The notes beneath the pieces were generated by a model. That model worked only from the letters and a program-made list of their open reading frames with translations, had not been told where the DNA came from and ran no database searches. From positions 1 through 64,000 of the forward strand of contig NZ_FQZD01000017.1 in assembly GCF_900141835.1 (NCBI RefSeq): a stretch of 64,000 nt of DNA, in the 5' to 3' direction. Position numbers and translations under genes: made by a program. The DNA is from Propionispora hippei DSM 15287 (lineage in GTDB: Bacteria > Bacillota > Negativicutes > Propionisporales > Propionisporaceae). Shown piece by piece: positions 34,022 through 42,070 of the stretch (positions within the stretch are counted from its first letter, which is position 1; each line of letters starts with the position of its first letter).

Positions 34022-34497
34022 AAAAGATCGGCGTCATCAGCGATACCCATGGCCGGGGCATTATGGTTAACCAAGCGGTAAAAGCGTTGCCGGATATGGA
34101 TTTATGGCTTCATGCCGGCGATAACAGTCAGGACATCCGCTTTTTTGAAGGCTTAACAACGGTGCCGGTGGTGGCGGCGGCGGGAAATTGCGACGGTTAT
34201 CATGCTACCGCCAAGTTAGATGAATTTTTAACCGTGGAAGGAAAAAGCATTTGGCTGACTCACGGTCATCGTTATGAAGTAAAATACGGCACCCGGGAGC
34301 TGATTGAAAAGGCCAATGATCTTGCGGTCGATATTGTTATTTACGGGCACAGCCATATCCCCGATATTACCTGGGAAGGCGACTTGCTGGTTTTAAACCC
34401 GGGAAGCGCCGGCTTTCCGCGGGGCAACGTACCGACTTGCGCCCTGCTAGTGATTGATCAGGGTAAGGTTGCGGCTCAGATCATTGATATCAGATAA
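34018..34497 (+). CDS. YfcE/MJ0936-type metallophosphoesterase
   Basis: A 159-residue phosphodiesterase. GVISDTHGRG, HAGDNSQD, AAGNCD, LTHGHRYEVK and IYGHSHIP provide the Asp, His and Asn ligands of the dinuclear metal site in the expected order, ending in LNPGSAGFPRG. The physiological substrate of the family is unknown. It overlaps rdgB by 4 bases and is the last gene of the operon. Confidence 0.9.
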   Translation: MKKIGVISDTHGRGIMVNQAVKALPDMDLWLHAGDNSQDIRFFEGLTTVPVVAAAGNCDGYHATAKLDEFLTVEGKSIWLTHGHRYEVKYGTRELIEKANDLAVDIVIYGHSHIPDITWEGDLLVLNPGSAGFPRGNVPTCALLVIDQGKVAAQIIDIR

Positions 34498-34506
34498 GAA
34501 TATATA

Positions 34507-34536
34507 TTGACAGGATATAGGCATATCCTGTATGAT
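34507..34536 (+). promoter_or_regulatory. lysA promoter with palindrome
   Basis: TTGACA (34507-34512), 18-bp spacer, TATGAT (34531-34536). The spacer itself is a palindrome, CAGGATAT-AGGC-ATATCCTG (34511-34530), suggesting an operator in addition to the riboswitch downstream. Confidence 0.6.
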
Positions 34537-34560
34537 AAGTTACAAGTTTATATTATTTTG

Positions 34561-34733
34561 TGGTAGAGGTGCGGTCTATCAATAGTACCTGACGGAGTCT
34601 GGCGAACTGTGAAGCCAGGGAAAGGGATAGCCGCCGAAGCTGCAGTCTTTGCCAGGGATTGCCGCTGGTCTTGTGTTTAAGAAATACCGGACTGTCGCTT
34701 GATGGATATCAAGGGGAGCGCTACTATCTTGCA
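34561..34733 (+). promoter_or_regulatory. Lysine riboswitch (L-box)
   Basis: Conserved segments occur in the right order: GAGGTGCGGTCTATCAATAG, the GGGAAAGGGATAGCCGCCGAA core, GGACTGTCGCTTGATGG and GGGGAGCGCTAC closing the P1 stem. It lies in the lysA leader and is followed by a terminator, so lysine binding should terminate transcription. Confidence 0.92.
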
Positions 34734-34760
34734 CGTGGGTAAAACTTCCTTTACCATTTC

Positions 34761-34795
34761 AGCGATTTGTGAGATTGTACGCAAGTCGCTTTTTG
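34761..34795 (+). terminator. Riboswitch-controlled terminator
   Basis: AGCGATTTG / CAAGTCGCT stem followed by TTTTT, between the L-box and lysA. Confidence 0.8.
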
Positions 34796-34841
34796 TGTTT
34801 TATGGCGGCTTCTTGTCCAACTATATTGAGGAGGTTTTAAC

Positions 34842-36086
34842 ATGGCGGAAAAGAAACTACCATTTTCTAAAGATGAAATTCACAGGATTATTGAGGAATA
34901 TAAAACGCCTTTTCATATTTATGATGAACAGGCTATCCGGGACAATGTGCGCGCTTTATTGAATGCCTTTGCCTGGGCGCCTGAATTTAAGGAGTATTTT
35001 GCCGTAAAAGCGACTCCCAATCCTTCCATTATGGAAGTTTTGCGGGAAGAAGGTGTTGGGGCCGACTGCAGTTCGCTGGCGGAACTTTTGCTGGCAGAAA
35101 GAGCCGGGCTGCAGGGCGAGGAGATTATCCTGACCTCCAATGATACGCCGGCCATTGAATTTAAGAAAGCCCGTGAAATGGGTGCCGTGATCAATCTGGA
35201 CGATATCAGTCATATCGATTATCTGGAAAGACATGCCGGCATCCCGGAGGTGCTTTGCTTCCGCTATAATCCGGGCCCGCTCCGGGAAGGCGGCAATGCT
35301 ATCATCGGCAATCCGGAGGAATCCAAATACGGACTGACCAGAAAGCAACTACTGTCGGCCCTGGCCATTGTGAAGGAAAAAGGGGTAAAACGCTTTGGCC
35401 TTCATACCATGGTTGCTTCCAATGAACTTGATCATAATTTCTTTATTGAAACCGCTCATATGATGTTCGATTTAGTATTGGAAGTTAACCGGTCATTGGG
35501 TATCCGCATAGAGTTTGTCAATTTCGGCGGCGGTATCGGTATTCCGTACCGGCCGGAGCAGGAAGCAGTCGATCTTGAACGTCTGGGCCAGGGTATCAAG
35601 CAGGCGTATGAGGAAAAGATCGTGGCTAACGGACTGCATCCTTTAAAACTGGCGATGGAATGCGGCCGTATGGTTACCGGTCCTTATGGTTATCTGGTAT
35701 CCACCGTTTTGCATAAAAAGGAAATCTACAAAAATTATGTCGGACTTGATGCCTGCATGGCCAACCTGATGCGTCCCGGACTTTATGGGGCCTATCATCA
35801 TATTTCGGTAGTCGGTAAGGAAGACTGGCCGAAAGGGTATATCTACGATGTAACCGGCTCACTTTGCGAAAATAATGATAAGTTTGCCATTAACCGCAAG
35901 CTGCCGATGATTGATATCGGCGATGTCGTGGTGATTCACGATGCCGGTGCCCATGGGCACGCTATGGGTTTCAATTATAATGGAAAGCTTCGCTCCGCTG
36001 AGTTACTGCTGCGGCCGGACCGCAGCGTGAAGTTGATCCGCCGCGCCGAAACAATTGAAGATTATTTTGCAACGCTGGAGTTTTAA
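34842..36086 (+). CDS. lysA: Diaminopimelate decarboxylase
   Basis: A 414-residue PLP enzyme making lysine from meso-diaminopimelate. The PLP lysine lies in YFAVKATPNPSIM (about residue 56), the phosphate-binding glycines in NFGGGIGIPY, and the specificity segment in ECGRMVTGPYGYLV; CENNDKFAINRKLP carries the active-site Cys of the second protomer. The N-terminus PFHIYDEQAI is normal. GAGGAGG precedes the ATG, and the lysine riboswitch supports the assignment. Several spacings differ from the classic form, but the family is clear. Confidence 0.9.
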   Translation: MAEKKLPFSKDEIHRIIEEYKTPFHIYDEQAIRDNVRALLNAFAWAPEFKEYFAVKATPNPSIMEVLREEGVGADCSSLAELLLAERAGLQGEEIILTSNDTPAIEFKKAREMGAVINLDDISHIDYLERHAGIPEVLCFRYNPGPLREGGNAIIGNPEESKYGLTRKQLLSALAIVKEKGVKRFGLHTMVASNELDHNFFIETAHMMFDLVLEVNRSLGIRIEFVNFGGGIGIPYRPEQEAVDLERLGQGIKQAYEEKIVANGLHPLKLAMECGRMVTGPYGYLVSTVLHKKEIYKNYVGLDACMANLMRPGLYGAYHHISVVGKEDWPKGYIYDVTGSLCENNDKFAINRKLPMIDIGDVVVIHDAGAHGHAMGFNYNGKLRSAELLLRPDRSVKLIRRAETIEDYFATLEF

Positions 36087-36093
36087 AACAGAG

Positions 36094-36132
36094 AGTAGTG
36101 TTGAGAACGAGATTCTCGGCACTACTTTTTTA
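36094..36132 (+). terminator. lysA terminator
   Basis: AGTAGTG-TTGAGAA / TTCTCGGCACTACT stem, then TTTTTT. Confidence 0.88.
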
Positions 36133-36140
36133 TCTTTTAT

Positions 36141-36306
36141 TAGGGCATGCCTGAAAACCATCCGAAACGCCCCCTGACGGTAATTTTTACACCATACTTC
36201 GTTAACATTTTTTGCAATAGGGCCCACTATTCCTTCAAAATGTTGCCTTGTCTGGCGCAAAAATTACTCGCCACGGAACATTCCGTTAGCTCTCAGACAC
36301 GCCCTA
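36141..36306. repeat. MITE-like palindromic element, copy 2
   Basis: A 166-bp relative of the element at 26234. Ends are TAGGGCATGCCTGAAA and, inverted, TCAGACACGCCCTA; internal blocks ATCCGAAACG, AATAGGGCCCACTATTCC and TCTGGCGCAAAAAT are shared. The element is an imperfect palindrome along its whole length. Confidence 0.7.
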
Positions 36307-36432
36307 GGAAAGAACTGCGGGAGTCCGATAGCTTTACGAATAGACAGTCCTAAAAAATCCGATAATATTGCCAAGAGTTTGCTTGTTTTTTTTGTTCAGA
36401 ACAGAACAATAAATTGTTTACTGTTTTATGTA

Positions 36433-36466
36433 GATAATTGGCAAACCAATTTATCTATGGTATACT
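36433..36466 (+). promoter_or_regulatory. Promoter of the fumarase-fumarate reductase cluster
   Basis: TTGGCA (36438-36443), 17 bp, TATACT (36461-36466) with a TGG extension. A palindrome GATAATTGG-CAAA-CCAATTTATC overlaps the -35 box, and TTGTTC...GAACAA lies about 40 bp further upstream; both are candidate regulator sites. Confidence 0.6.
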
Positions 36467-36603
36467 AAAGCGTAGATTGTACTGGTTAACGGTAGGTTAC
36501 CTATGTGAGTGAAAATATGAACTTGCAGAAAATCCATCTAATAGGATAGGATAAGCCGATAGACCAAGTTAACGTACAAATAAAAAATAACGGGGGGTAT
36601 TGG

Positions 36604-37446
36604 ATGCGCACGCTCGAGGTTGACCAAATTACGCAGGCAATAGCCAAGATGTGTATGGAGGCTTGCTATTATCTGCCGGAAGATGTTTACAGCGCACTGG
36701 TAAAGGGACAGCAAACCGAAGAATCTCCGCTGGGAAAAGACATTATCGGTCAAATTATTAAGAATGCCGACATTGCCAAAAATGAGGACAGGCCGATCTG
36801 CCAAGATACTGGCATGACGGTCATTTTTATGGAAATTGGACAGGATGTCCACTTTACCGGCGGCTGTTTGGAGGACGCGGTGAATGCTGGTGTAGCCAAA
36901 GGGTACACCGAGGGGTATCTTCGTAAATCCGTTGTGGCGGAACCGCTCTTTAATCGCAAAAATACTACGAATAATACACCTGCAGTACTTCACACGTCCA
37001 TTGTTCCCGGTGACAAGGTAAAAATTAAACTGGCGCCGAAAGGCTTTGGCAGTGAAAACAAAAGTGCTTTAAAAATGCTTGTACCGGCCGATGGTGTGGA
37101 AGGCGTGAAAAAGGTGGTTTTAGACACCATTATCCACGCCGGAGAAAATCCGTGTCCACCGATTGTCGTCGGTGTAGGAATCGGCGGAACGATGGAAAAG
37201 GCGGCATTGCTGTCGAAAAAGGCTTTGGTCCGTTCCATCAGCAAACGCAACGAGCATCCGGAATACGCTAAACTGGAAGAAGAGCTGCTTGAATCAATTA
37301 ATAAAATCGGTATTGGACCGCAGCTTGGCGGAACGACCACCGCGCTGGCTGTTAATATTGAGTGGTATCCGACTCATATTGCCGGTCTGCCCGTTTCTGT
37401 AAATATTAGCTGTCATGCTACACGGCATGCTGAGATTGAACTGTAG
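36604..37446 (+). CDS. Class I fumarate hydratase, alpha subunit
   Basis: A 280-residue subunit of the oxygen-sensitive [4Fe-4S] fumarase/tartrate dehydratase family. Cluster cysteines are in DRPICQDTGM, ENPCPPIVVGVGIGGT and the GIGPQLGGTTTALAV region, with a further Cys in NISCHATRHAE. Together with the beta subunit encoded next it interconverts malate and fumarate; tartrate dehydratase is the alternative reaction. The neighbouring fumarate reductase favours fumarase. Confidence 0.9.
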   Translation: MRTLEVDQITQAIAKMCMEACYYLPEDVYSALVKGQQTEESPLGKDIIGQIIKNADIAKNEDRPICQDTGMTVIFMEIGQDVHFTGGCLEDAVNAGVAKGYTEGYLRKSVVAEPLFNRKNTTNNTPAVLHTSIVPGDKVKIKLAPKGFGSENKSALKMLVPADGVEGVKKVVLDTIIHAGENPCPPIVVGVGIGGTMEKAALLSKKALVRSISKRNEHPEYAKLEEELLESINKIGIGPQLGGTTTALAVNIEWYPTHIAGLPVSVNISCHATRHAEIEL

Positions 37447-37461
37447 AGGAGGTGCTGTAAG

Positions 37462-38019
37462 ATGAAAGAAAAAATTCGTATTACTACCCCGTTGACGGAA
37501 GAGCAGTCCCGCAAACTGAAAGCAGGCGACAGTGTACTGATTACGGGAACGATCTTCAGTGCCCGCGATGCAGCGCATAAAACGATGACGGAAGCCCTGG
37601 CCCGCGGTGAAAAATTGCCGGTGGACTGGAATAATCAAATTGTATATTATCTGGGACCTACTCCGGCTAAACCGGGTGATCCGATCGGTTCGGCAGGACC
37701 GACTACCTCGGGCCGTATGGATGCGTATACGCCGACCATGCTGGCGCAAGGGATTAAAGGCATGATTGGCAAGGGTTCGCGTTCGGCGGCTGTGGTGGAT
37801 GCCATGAAAAAACATGGTGTTACTTATTTTGCGGCTGTTGGCGGCGCGGCAGCGTTAATTGCTAAATCCATTAAAAAATATGAAGTGCTGGCATACCCTG
37901 ATCTGGGCCCTGAGGCAGTGGCTGCTTTGACGGTTGAAGATTTTCCGGCTATTGTGGTAATTGACTCGGAAGGCAACAGTTACTATGAAGAAGGTCAGAA
38001 ACCCTATCGCAGACTGTAG
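37462..38019 (+). CDS. Class I fumarate hydratase, beta subunit
   Basis: A 185-residue beta subunit. SVLITGTIFSARDAAHKTM, GPTTSGRMDAYTPTML and GKGSRSAAVVDAMKKHG are family motifs; VDWNNQIVYYLGPTPAKPG supplies substrate-binding residues. In single-chain class I fumarases this is the C-terminal domain; the split form is usual in anaerobic Firmicutes. AGAGGAGG precedes the ATG, 15 bases after the alpha stop. Confidence 0.9.
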   Translation: MKEKIRITTPLTEEQSRKLKAGDSVLITGTIFSARDAAHKTMTEALARGEKLPVDWNNQIVYYLGPTPAKPGDPIGSAGPTTSGRMDAYTPTMLAQGIKGMIGKGSRSAAVVDAMKKHGVTYFAAVGGAAALIAKSIKKYEVLAYPDLGPEAVAALTVEDFPAIVVIDSEGNSYYEEGQKPYRRL

Positions 38020-38083
38020 AAAGAAACGGTGAATTTTTCAGGTATAGGTTTGGCCTATACGCAATATTACAGGAGGTTGAAAC

Positions 38084-38704
38084 ATGAGTAATACAGATTT
38101 TTACATTCGGCGTCTGCACTCCATTTGTGGGGTTGCACCTATCGGCGTTTTTTTGCTGGAACATATATTTTCGATTTCTACAGTTTTGGCGGGACCCCAT
38201 GTTTTTGATGAAACCGTTGCCCATTTAGCGAGCATTCCCCACCCGGTTCTCTTGACCATGGAAATTCTGTTTATTGCCATTCCGCTTTTGTTCCATGGCA
38301 TTTACGGCGCTTATATAGCCTTGCAGGCTCAGAATAATGTGGCAAAATACGGTTATGGCCGCAACTGGCAGTTTTATCTGCAGAGAATGAGCGCCTGGTA
38401 TACCTTTGCGTTCATTATCTGGCATGTAGGCTATCTACGCGTCTACATCAAGGGGATGGGACATGGCGAAATTGGTTATGCACTTATGCACAATTATTTA
38501 AGCAATCCTGTAGTGTTTGTTTTATATGCAATTGGTTTGGTTGCTGCCATCTATCATTTTACCAACGGTTTGTTTACGTTCTGCATTACCTGGGGCATTA
38601 CAGTAGGACCGCGTGCGCAAAGCATTGTGAACAAAGCGGCTTGGGGACTGTGTATTCTGCTGTCGGTTATTGGTTTGGTTGCTCTGGCCGCCTATGTGGC
38701 ATAA
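38084..38704 (+). CDS. frdC: Fumarate reductase/succinate dehydrogenase cytochrome b subunit
   Basis: A 206-residue membrane anchor with five helices. Histidines in RLHSICG, LLEHIF, LLFHGIYGAY, IIWHVGYLRV and AAIYHFTNGL match the haem ligands of the dihaem cytochrome b558 type found in Bacillus SdhC and Wolinella FrdC. It accepts electrons from menaquinol and passes them to FrdB. First gene of the frdCAB block; AGGAGG precedes the ATG. Confidence 0.9.
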   Translation: MSNTDFYIRRLHSICGVAPIGVFLLEHIFSISTVLAGPHVFDETVAHLASIPHPVLLTMEILFIAIPLLFHGIYGAYIALQAQNNVAKYGYGRNWQFYLQRMSAWYTFAFIIWHVGYLRVYIKGMGHGEIGYALMHNYLSNPVVFVLYAIGLVAAIYHFTNGLFTFCITWGITVGPRAQSIVNKAAWGLCILLSVIGLVALAAYVA

Positions 38705-38781
38705 TTGGCAGGTAAATCAATAGATACGGTTTAACCAGTAGGTAATTATTGTATATTTATGATAATAAGGAGAGAACCCAA

Positions 38782-40533
38782 GTGAAAAAGAAAATTATTG
38801 TTGTTGGTGGTGGCTTGTCTGGGTTAATGGCTACCTTGAAGATTTGTGAAGCCGGCGGCGAAGTTGAATTATTCTCCTATTGCCCGGTAAAGCGCTCTCA
38901 TTCGCTTTGTGCCCAGGGCGGCATCAATGCCTGCATGGATACAAAGGGTGAAAATGATAGTACGTATGAACATTTTGATGATACCGTTTATGGCGGTGAC
39001 TTCCTGGCCGATCAGACGGCAATCAAGGGCATGTGTGAAGCCGCACCTAAACTGATCAAAATGTTTGATCGCATGGGCGTTCCCTTTACCCGTACGGCCG
39101 AAGGTATTCTTGACCTTCGTAATTTTGGCGGCCAGAAAAACAAACGTACTTTGTTTTCCGGTTCGACGACCGGTCAGCAGCTCTTATATGCCCTGGACGA
39201 GCAGGTTCGGGCCTGGGAAGTAAAAGGTGCTGTTACTAAATACGAATTCTGGGAATTTATCAAAGTCATTAAAAATAAAGAAGGCGTTTGCCGCGGTATC
39301 GTAGCGCAAGATATGAACGCTATGGAAATCAAAGCGTTCCGTGCCGATACGGTTATCCTGGCAACAGGCGGCCCCGGCATGGTGTTCGGCCGCTGTACCG
39401 CTTCGACGATCTGTAACGGATCGGCCGTATCTGCTGTGTACCAGCAGGGCGCGCATATTGGCAACCCCGAATTTATTCAAATTCATCCCACCGCTATCCC
39501 TGGTTCAGACAAAAACCGTTTGATGTCTGAAGCTTGCCGTGGTGAAGGCGGCCGGGTTTGGGTATACAAGGATGGCAAACCCTGGTACTTCCTGGAAGAA
39601 ATGTATCCTGCCTATGGCAATCTTGTACCCCGTGACGTGGCATCCCGCGCTATTTATGATGTGTGCGTAAACCAGAAGCTGGGTATTAATGGCGAGAATA
39701 AGGTATATCTCGATCTTTCGCATATTCCGGCCGAATATCTGGAACGTAAATTGGGCGGTATCTTGGAAATGTATTCGGAATTCGTGGGCGATGACCCCCG
39801 TAAAGTTCCGATGCAGATTTATCCGTCTGTCCATTATTCCATGGGCGGCATCTGGGTAGATACCAAACACAATACCAATATTCCTGGCCTTATGGCCTCC
39901 GGCGAATGTGACTACCAATATCACGGTGCAAACCGTCTGGGAGCAAACTCGCTGCTTTCCGCCGCTTATTCCGGCACGGTTTCCGGTCCGGAAGCTATGC
40001 GCTGGGCCAAAGAAGGCAATAAAGGCTCGGAACTAACCGATGAAGATTTGGCGAGGGCAGCAAAAGAGTGCCAGGATGAATATGATGCGATTCTCAAAAT
40101 GGATGGTACGGAAAATGCTCATGAACTTCACCATGAACTTGGCGATTTAATGAACCAGTACGTTACCATTGAACGGGTAAACAAAGACCTGGATTATTGC
40201 TTCGAAGAAGTAAAGAAAATTCTTCAGCGTTGGAATAATATCGGCTTATCCGACAGAAGAACCTGGGCTAACCAGGAGGCTATGTTTGCAAGACAACTGC
40301 GCAATATGATTATTTACGCTCTGGTTGTAACTAAGGCAGCACGTATGCGTGATGAAAGCCGCGGGGCTCACTTTAAACGGGAGTTCCCTGAACGTAACGA
40401 CGAACGTTTCATGAAAATAACCGTTGCGGAGTTCGATCCGGCAACCGAAGAACCTAAGATCAGCTATGGCGACTTTGATCATTCCTTGGTGAAACCGCGT
40501 CCGCGTAACTATGCTGTTGCTAAGAAAGAGTAA
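38782..40533 (+). CDS. frdA: Fumarate reductase flavoprotein subunit
   Basis: A 583-residue catalytic subunit. IIVVGGGLSGLMATLKI is the FAD loop; SHSLCAQGGINA contains the histidine that holds FAD covalently; HPTAIPGS, SEACRGEGGRVW and SVHYSMGGIWVD are active-site segments including the catalytic Arg. It reduces fumarate to succinate at the cytoplasmic membrane face. GTG 38782, with AAGGAGAG 7 bases upstream, is the start. Confidence 0.92.
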   Translation: MKKKIIVVGGGLSGLMATLKICEAGGEVELFSYCPVKRSHSLCAQGGINACMDTKGENDSTYEHFDDTVYGGDFLADQTAIKGMCEAAPKLIKMFDRMGVPFTRTAEGILDLRNFGGQKNKRTLFSGSTTGQQLLYALDEQVRAWEVKGAVTKYEFWEFIKVIKNKEGVCRGIVAQDMNAMEIKAFRADTVILATGGPGMVFGRCTASTICNGSAVSAVYQQGAHIGNPEFIQIHPTAIPGSDKNRLMSEACRGEGGRVWVYKDGKPWYFLEEMYPAYGNLVPRDVASRAIYDVCVNQKLGINGENKVYLDLSHIPAEYLERKLGGILEMYSEFVGDDPRKVPMQIYPSVHYSMGGIWVDTKHNTNIPGLMASGECDYQYHGANRLGANSLLSAAYSGTVSGPEAMRWAKEGNKGSELTDEDLARAAKECQDEYDAILKMDGTENAHELHHELGDLMNQYVTIERVNKDLDYCFEEVKKILQRWNNIGLSDRRTWANQEAMFARQLRNMIIYALVVTKAARMRDESRGAHFKREFPERNDERFMKITVAEFDPATEEPKISYGDFDHSLVKPRPRNYAVAKKE

Positions 40534-40551
40534 GAGGGAGGTAAATTAATC

Positions 40552-41310
40552 ATGGCAGAAACAAAGAAAAAAGTACATTTTATCATAGAAAGACAAGATG
40601 GTCCTACTTCCCAGCCTTACACGGAAGAATTTGAAGTAGACTATCGCCCGGCACTTAATGTGGTTGCGGCGCTGATGGAAATTCAGAAAAATCCTGTAAC
40701 GAAGGACGGCAAGAAGACAACGGCTGTTGTTTGGGAATGCAATTGTCTCGAAAAGGTATGCGGCGCCTGCATGATGGTTATCAACGGTAAGGCACAGCAA
40801 GCATGTGCCGCTCTGATTGATCATCTGGAACAGCCGATCAGACTGGCTCCGGCAAGAACCTTCCCCGTTATCCGGGATCTTATGATTGACCGTTCGGTCA
40901 TGTTTGAAAGCTTAAAAAAGGTACAGGCTTGGGTAAAAGTGGACGGCAGTTGGCAGATTCATAATGATGCTCCCCGTCAAAACCCTAAGACTGCCGATAC
41001 AGCTTATGAGATTTCCCGTTGCATGACCTGCGGCTGCTGCATGCACGCTTGTCCGAATGTAAACTCCGGTTCCGATTTCATTGGACCGGCTCCGATGGTG
41101 CAGGCTCATTTATTTAACCTGCATCCTACCGGCGAGTACAATAAGGAAGACCGTATTAACGCATTGATGCAAAAAGGCGGTATCAGTAGCTGCGGCAACA
41201 GCCAAAACTGCGTACAGGCTTGCCCGAAAGATATTAAGCTGACCGAATATATTGCCAAGTTAAACCGTGATGCTAACAAACAAGCTTTGCTGAACATGTT
41301 AAATAAGTAA
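40552..41310 (+). CDS. frdB: Fumarate reductase iron-sulfur subunit
   Basis: A 252-residue electron-transfer subunit. The N-terminal plant-type ferredoxin domain binds [2Fe-2S] through CNCLEKVCGACMM and a later Cys (QQAC). The C-terminal domain binds the [4Fe-4S] and [3Fe-4S] clusters through CMTCGCCMHACPN and CGNSQNCVQACPK. It links the cytochrome to FrdA. GGGAGG precedes the ATG. Confidence 0.93.
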   Translation: MAETKKKVHFIIERQDGPTSQPYTEEFEVDYRPALNVVAALMEIQKNPVTKDGKKTTAVVWECNCLEKVCGACMMVINGKAQQACAALIDHLEQPIRLAPARTFPVIRDLMIDRSVMFESLKKVQAWVKVDGSWQIHNDAPRQNPKTADTAYEISRCMTCGCCMHACPNVNSGSDFIGPAPMVQAHLFNLHPTGEYNKEDRINALMQKGGISSCGNSQNCVQACPKDIKLTEYIAKLNRDANKQALLNMLNK

Positions 41311-41320
41311 TTAAGGAATA

Positions 41321-41358
41321 AGCAGCACCTTCTGTCTTAACGGGAGGTGCTGCTCCTT
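41321..41358 (+). terminator. Hairpin after frdB
   Basis: AGCAGCACCT / AGGTGCTGCT stem with a 14-base loop and a short pyrimidine tail. Confidence 0.6.
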
Positions 41359-41458
41359 GCATATTGACAATGTAAGGTATGTATGTTATTATAATTAAGC
41401 TTAAAAGAGAGATTTTGTTTAAAATGATCATTCAGCAATGCTGGTGAAAAGAAAAACA

Positions 41459-41487
41459 TTGACAAAATATTAAGAATGAAGTAGAAT
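41459..41487 (+). promoter_or_regulatory. Promoter of the tRNA cluster
   Basis: TTGACA (41459-41464), 17 bp, TAGAAT (41482-41487), 15 bases before tRNA-Pro. Confidence 0.75.
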
Positions 41488-41502
41488 ATATTTTGTGATT
41501 AA

Positions 41503-41579
41503 CGGGGCGTGGCTCAGTTTGGTAGAGCACCTGGCTTGGGACCAGGGGGTCGCAGGTTCAAATCCTGCCGCTCCGACCA
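41503..41579 (+). tRNA. tRNA-Pro (anticodon TGG)
   Basis: Acceptor CGGGGCG pairs with CGCTCCG apart from a mismatch, with an encoded CCA. Anticodon arm CTGG-CTTGGGA-CCAG gives TGG, and the T-arm GCAGGTTCAAATCCTGC is canonical. Confidence 0.93.
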
Positions 41580-41594
41580 TATTTAAAATGTTAT

Positions 41595-41668
41595 GCGGGT
41601 GTAGCTCAATGGTAGAGCACTAGCCTTCCAAGCTAGCTACGAGGGTTCGATTCCCTTCACCCGCTCCA
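41595..41668 (+). tRNA. tRNA-Gly (anticodon TCC)
   Basis: GCGGGTG/CACCCGC acceptor, anticodon arm CTAGC-CTTCCAA-GCTAG (TCC), T-arm GAGGGTTCGATTCCCTT, encoded CCA. Confidence 0.95.
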
Positions 41669-41681
41669 TATTTTTGTCAAT

Positions 41682-41757
41682 GCGCCTGTAGCTCAGGGGA
41701 TAGAGCAACCGCCTTCTAAGCGGTTGGTCGCACGTTCGAATCGTGCCAGGCGCGCCA
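41682..41757 (+). tRNA. tRNA-Arg (anticodon TCT)
   Basis: GCGCCTG/CAGGCGC acceptor, anticodon arm CCGC-CTTCTAA-GCGG (TCT, reading AGA), T-arm GCACGTTCGAATCGTGC, encoded CCA. Confidence 0.95.
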
Positions 41758-41774
41758 TGTAAATTTAATGAAAT

Positions 41775-41806
41775 GGGCCTTCCGGTAAAGCGGAAGGCCT
41801 TTGTGT
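41775..41806 (+). terminator. Terminator of the tRNA cluster
   Basis: GGGCCTTCCG / CGGAAGGCCT stem with a 6-base loop and short T tail. Confidence 0.8.
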
Positions 41807-41888
41807 ATTATAAGTACCCAGGTCTATCATTTGGGAGACAAAAAACAAGACAGTTAGGTTTTGGATTTTTAATATTTGGTTAAGCTGA

Positions 41889-41917
41889 TTGACTGGTTCT
41901 AAGAGTTTTGGTAAAAT
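41889..41917 (+). promoter_or_regulatory. Promoter upstream of the chemoreceptor
   Basis: TTGACT (41889-41894), 17 bp, TAAAAT (41912-41917), giving a leader of about 145 bases. Confidence 0.5.
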
Positions 41918-42070
41918 GAGTATATTATTTTTAGAGTATTGATATTAATGGATAATTGTTATTTGAGTATGCCGGGGTAAATAAGCAACCGCCTTTGGTA
42001 GTTGATTATTTTATGCCGGAAGCTGTTTCAACTAGTTGATTTTGAAGTACATAGAGAAGGGATTGGAATT

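Noticed and set aside
34699-34962. Plus-strand 87-codon frame across the lysA leader
   Set aside because: Overlaps the lysine riboswitch, its terminator and the lysA start; explained by those elements.
41503-41757. Three-tRNA cluster as a possible integration site
   Set aside because: No integrase, no direct repeat of a tRNA 3' end and ordinary housekeeping genes on both sides.
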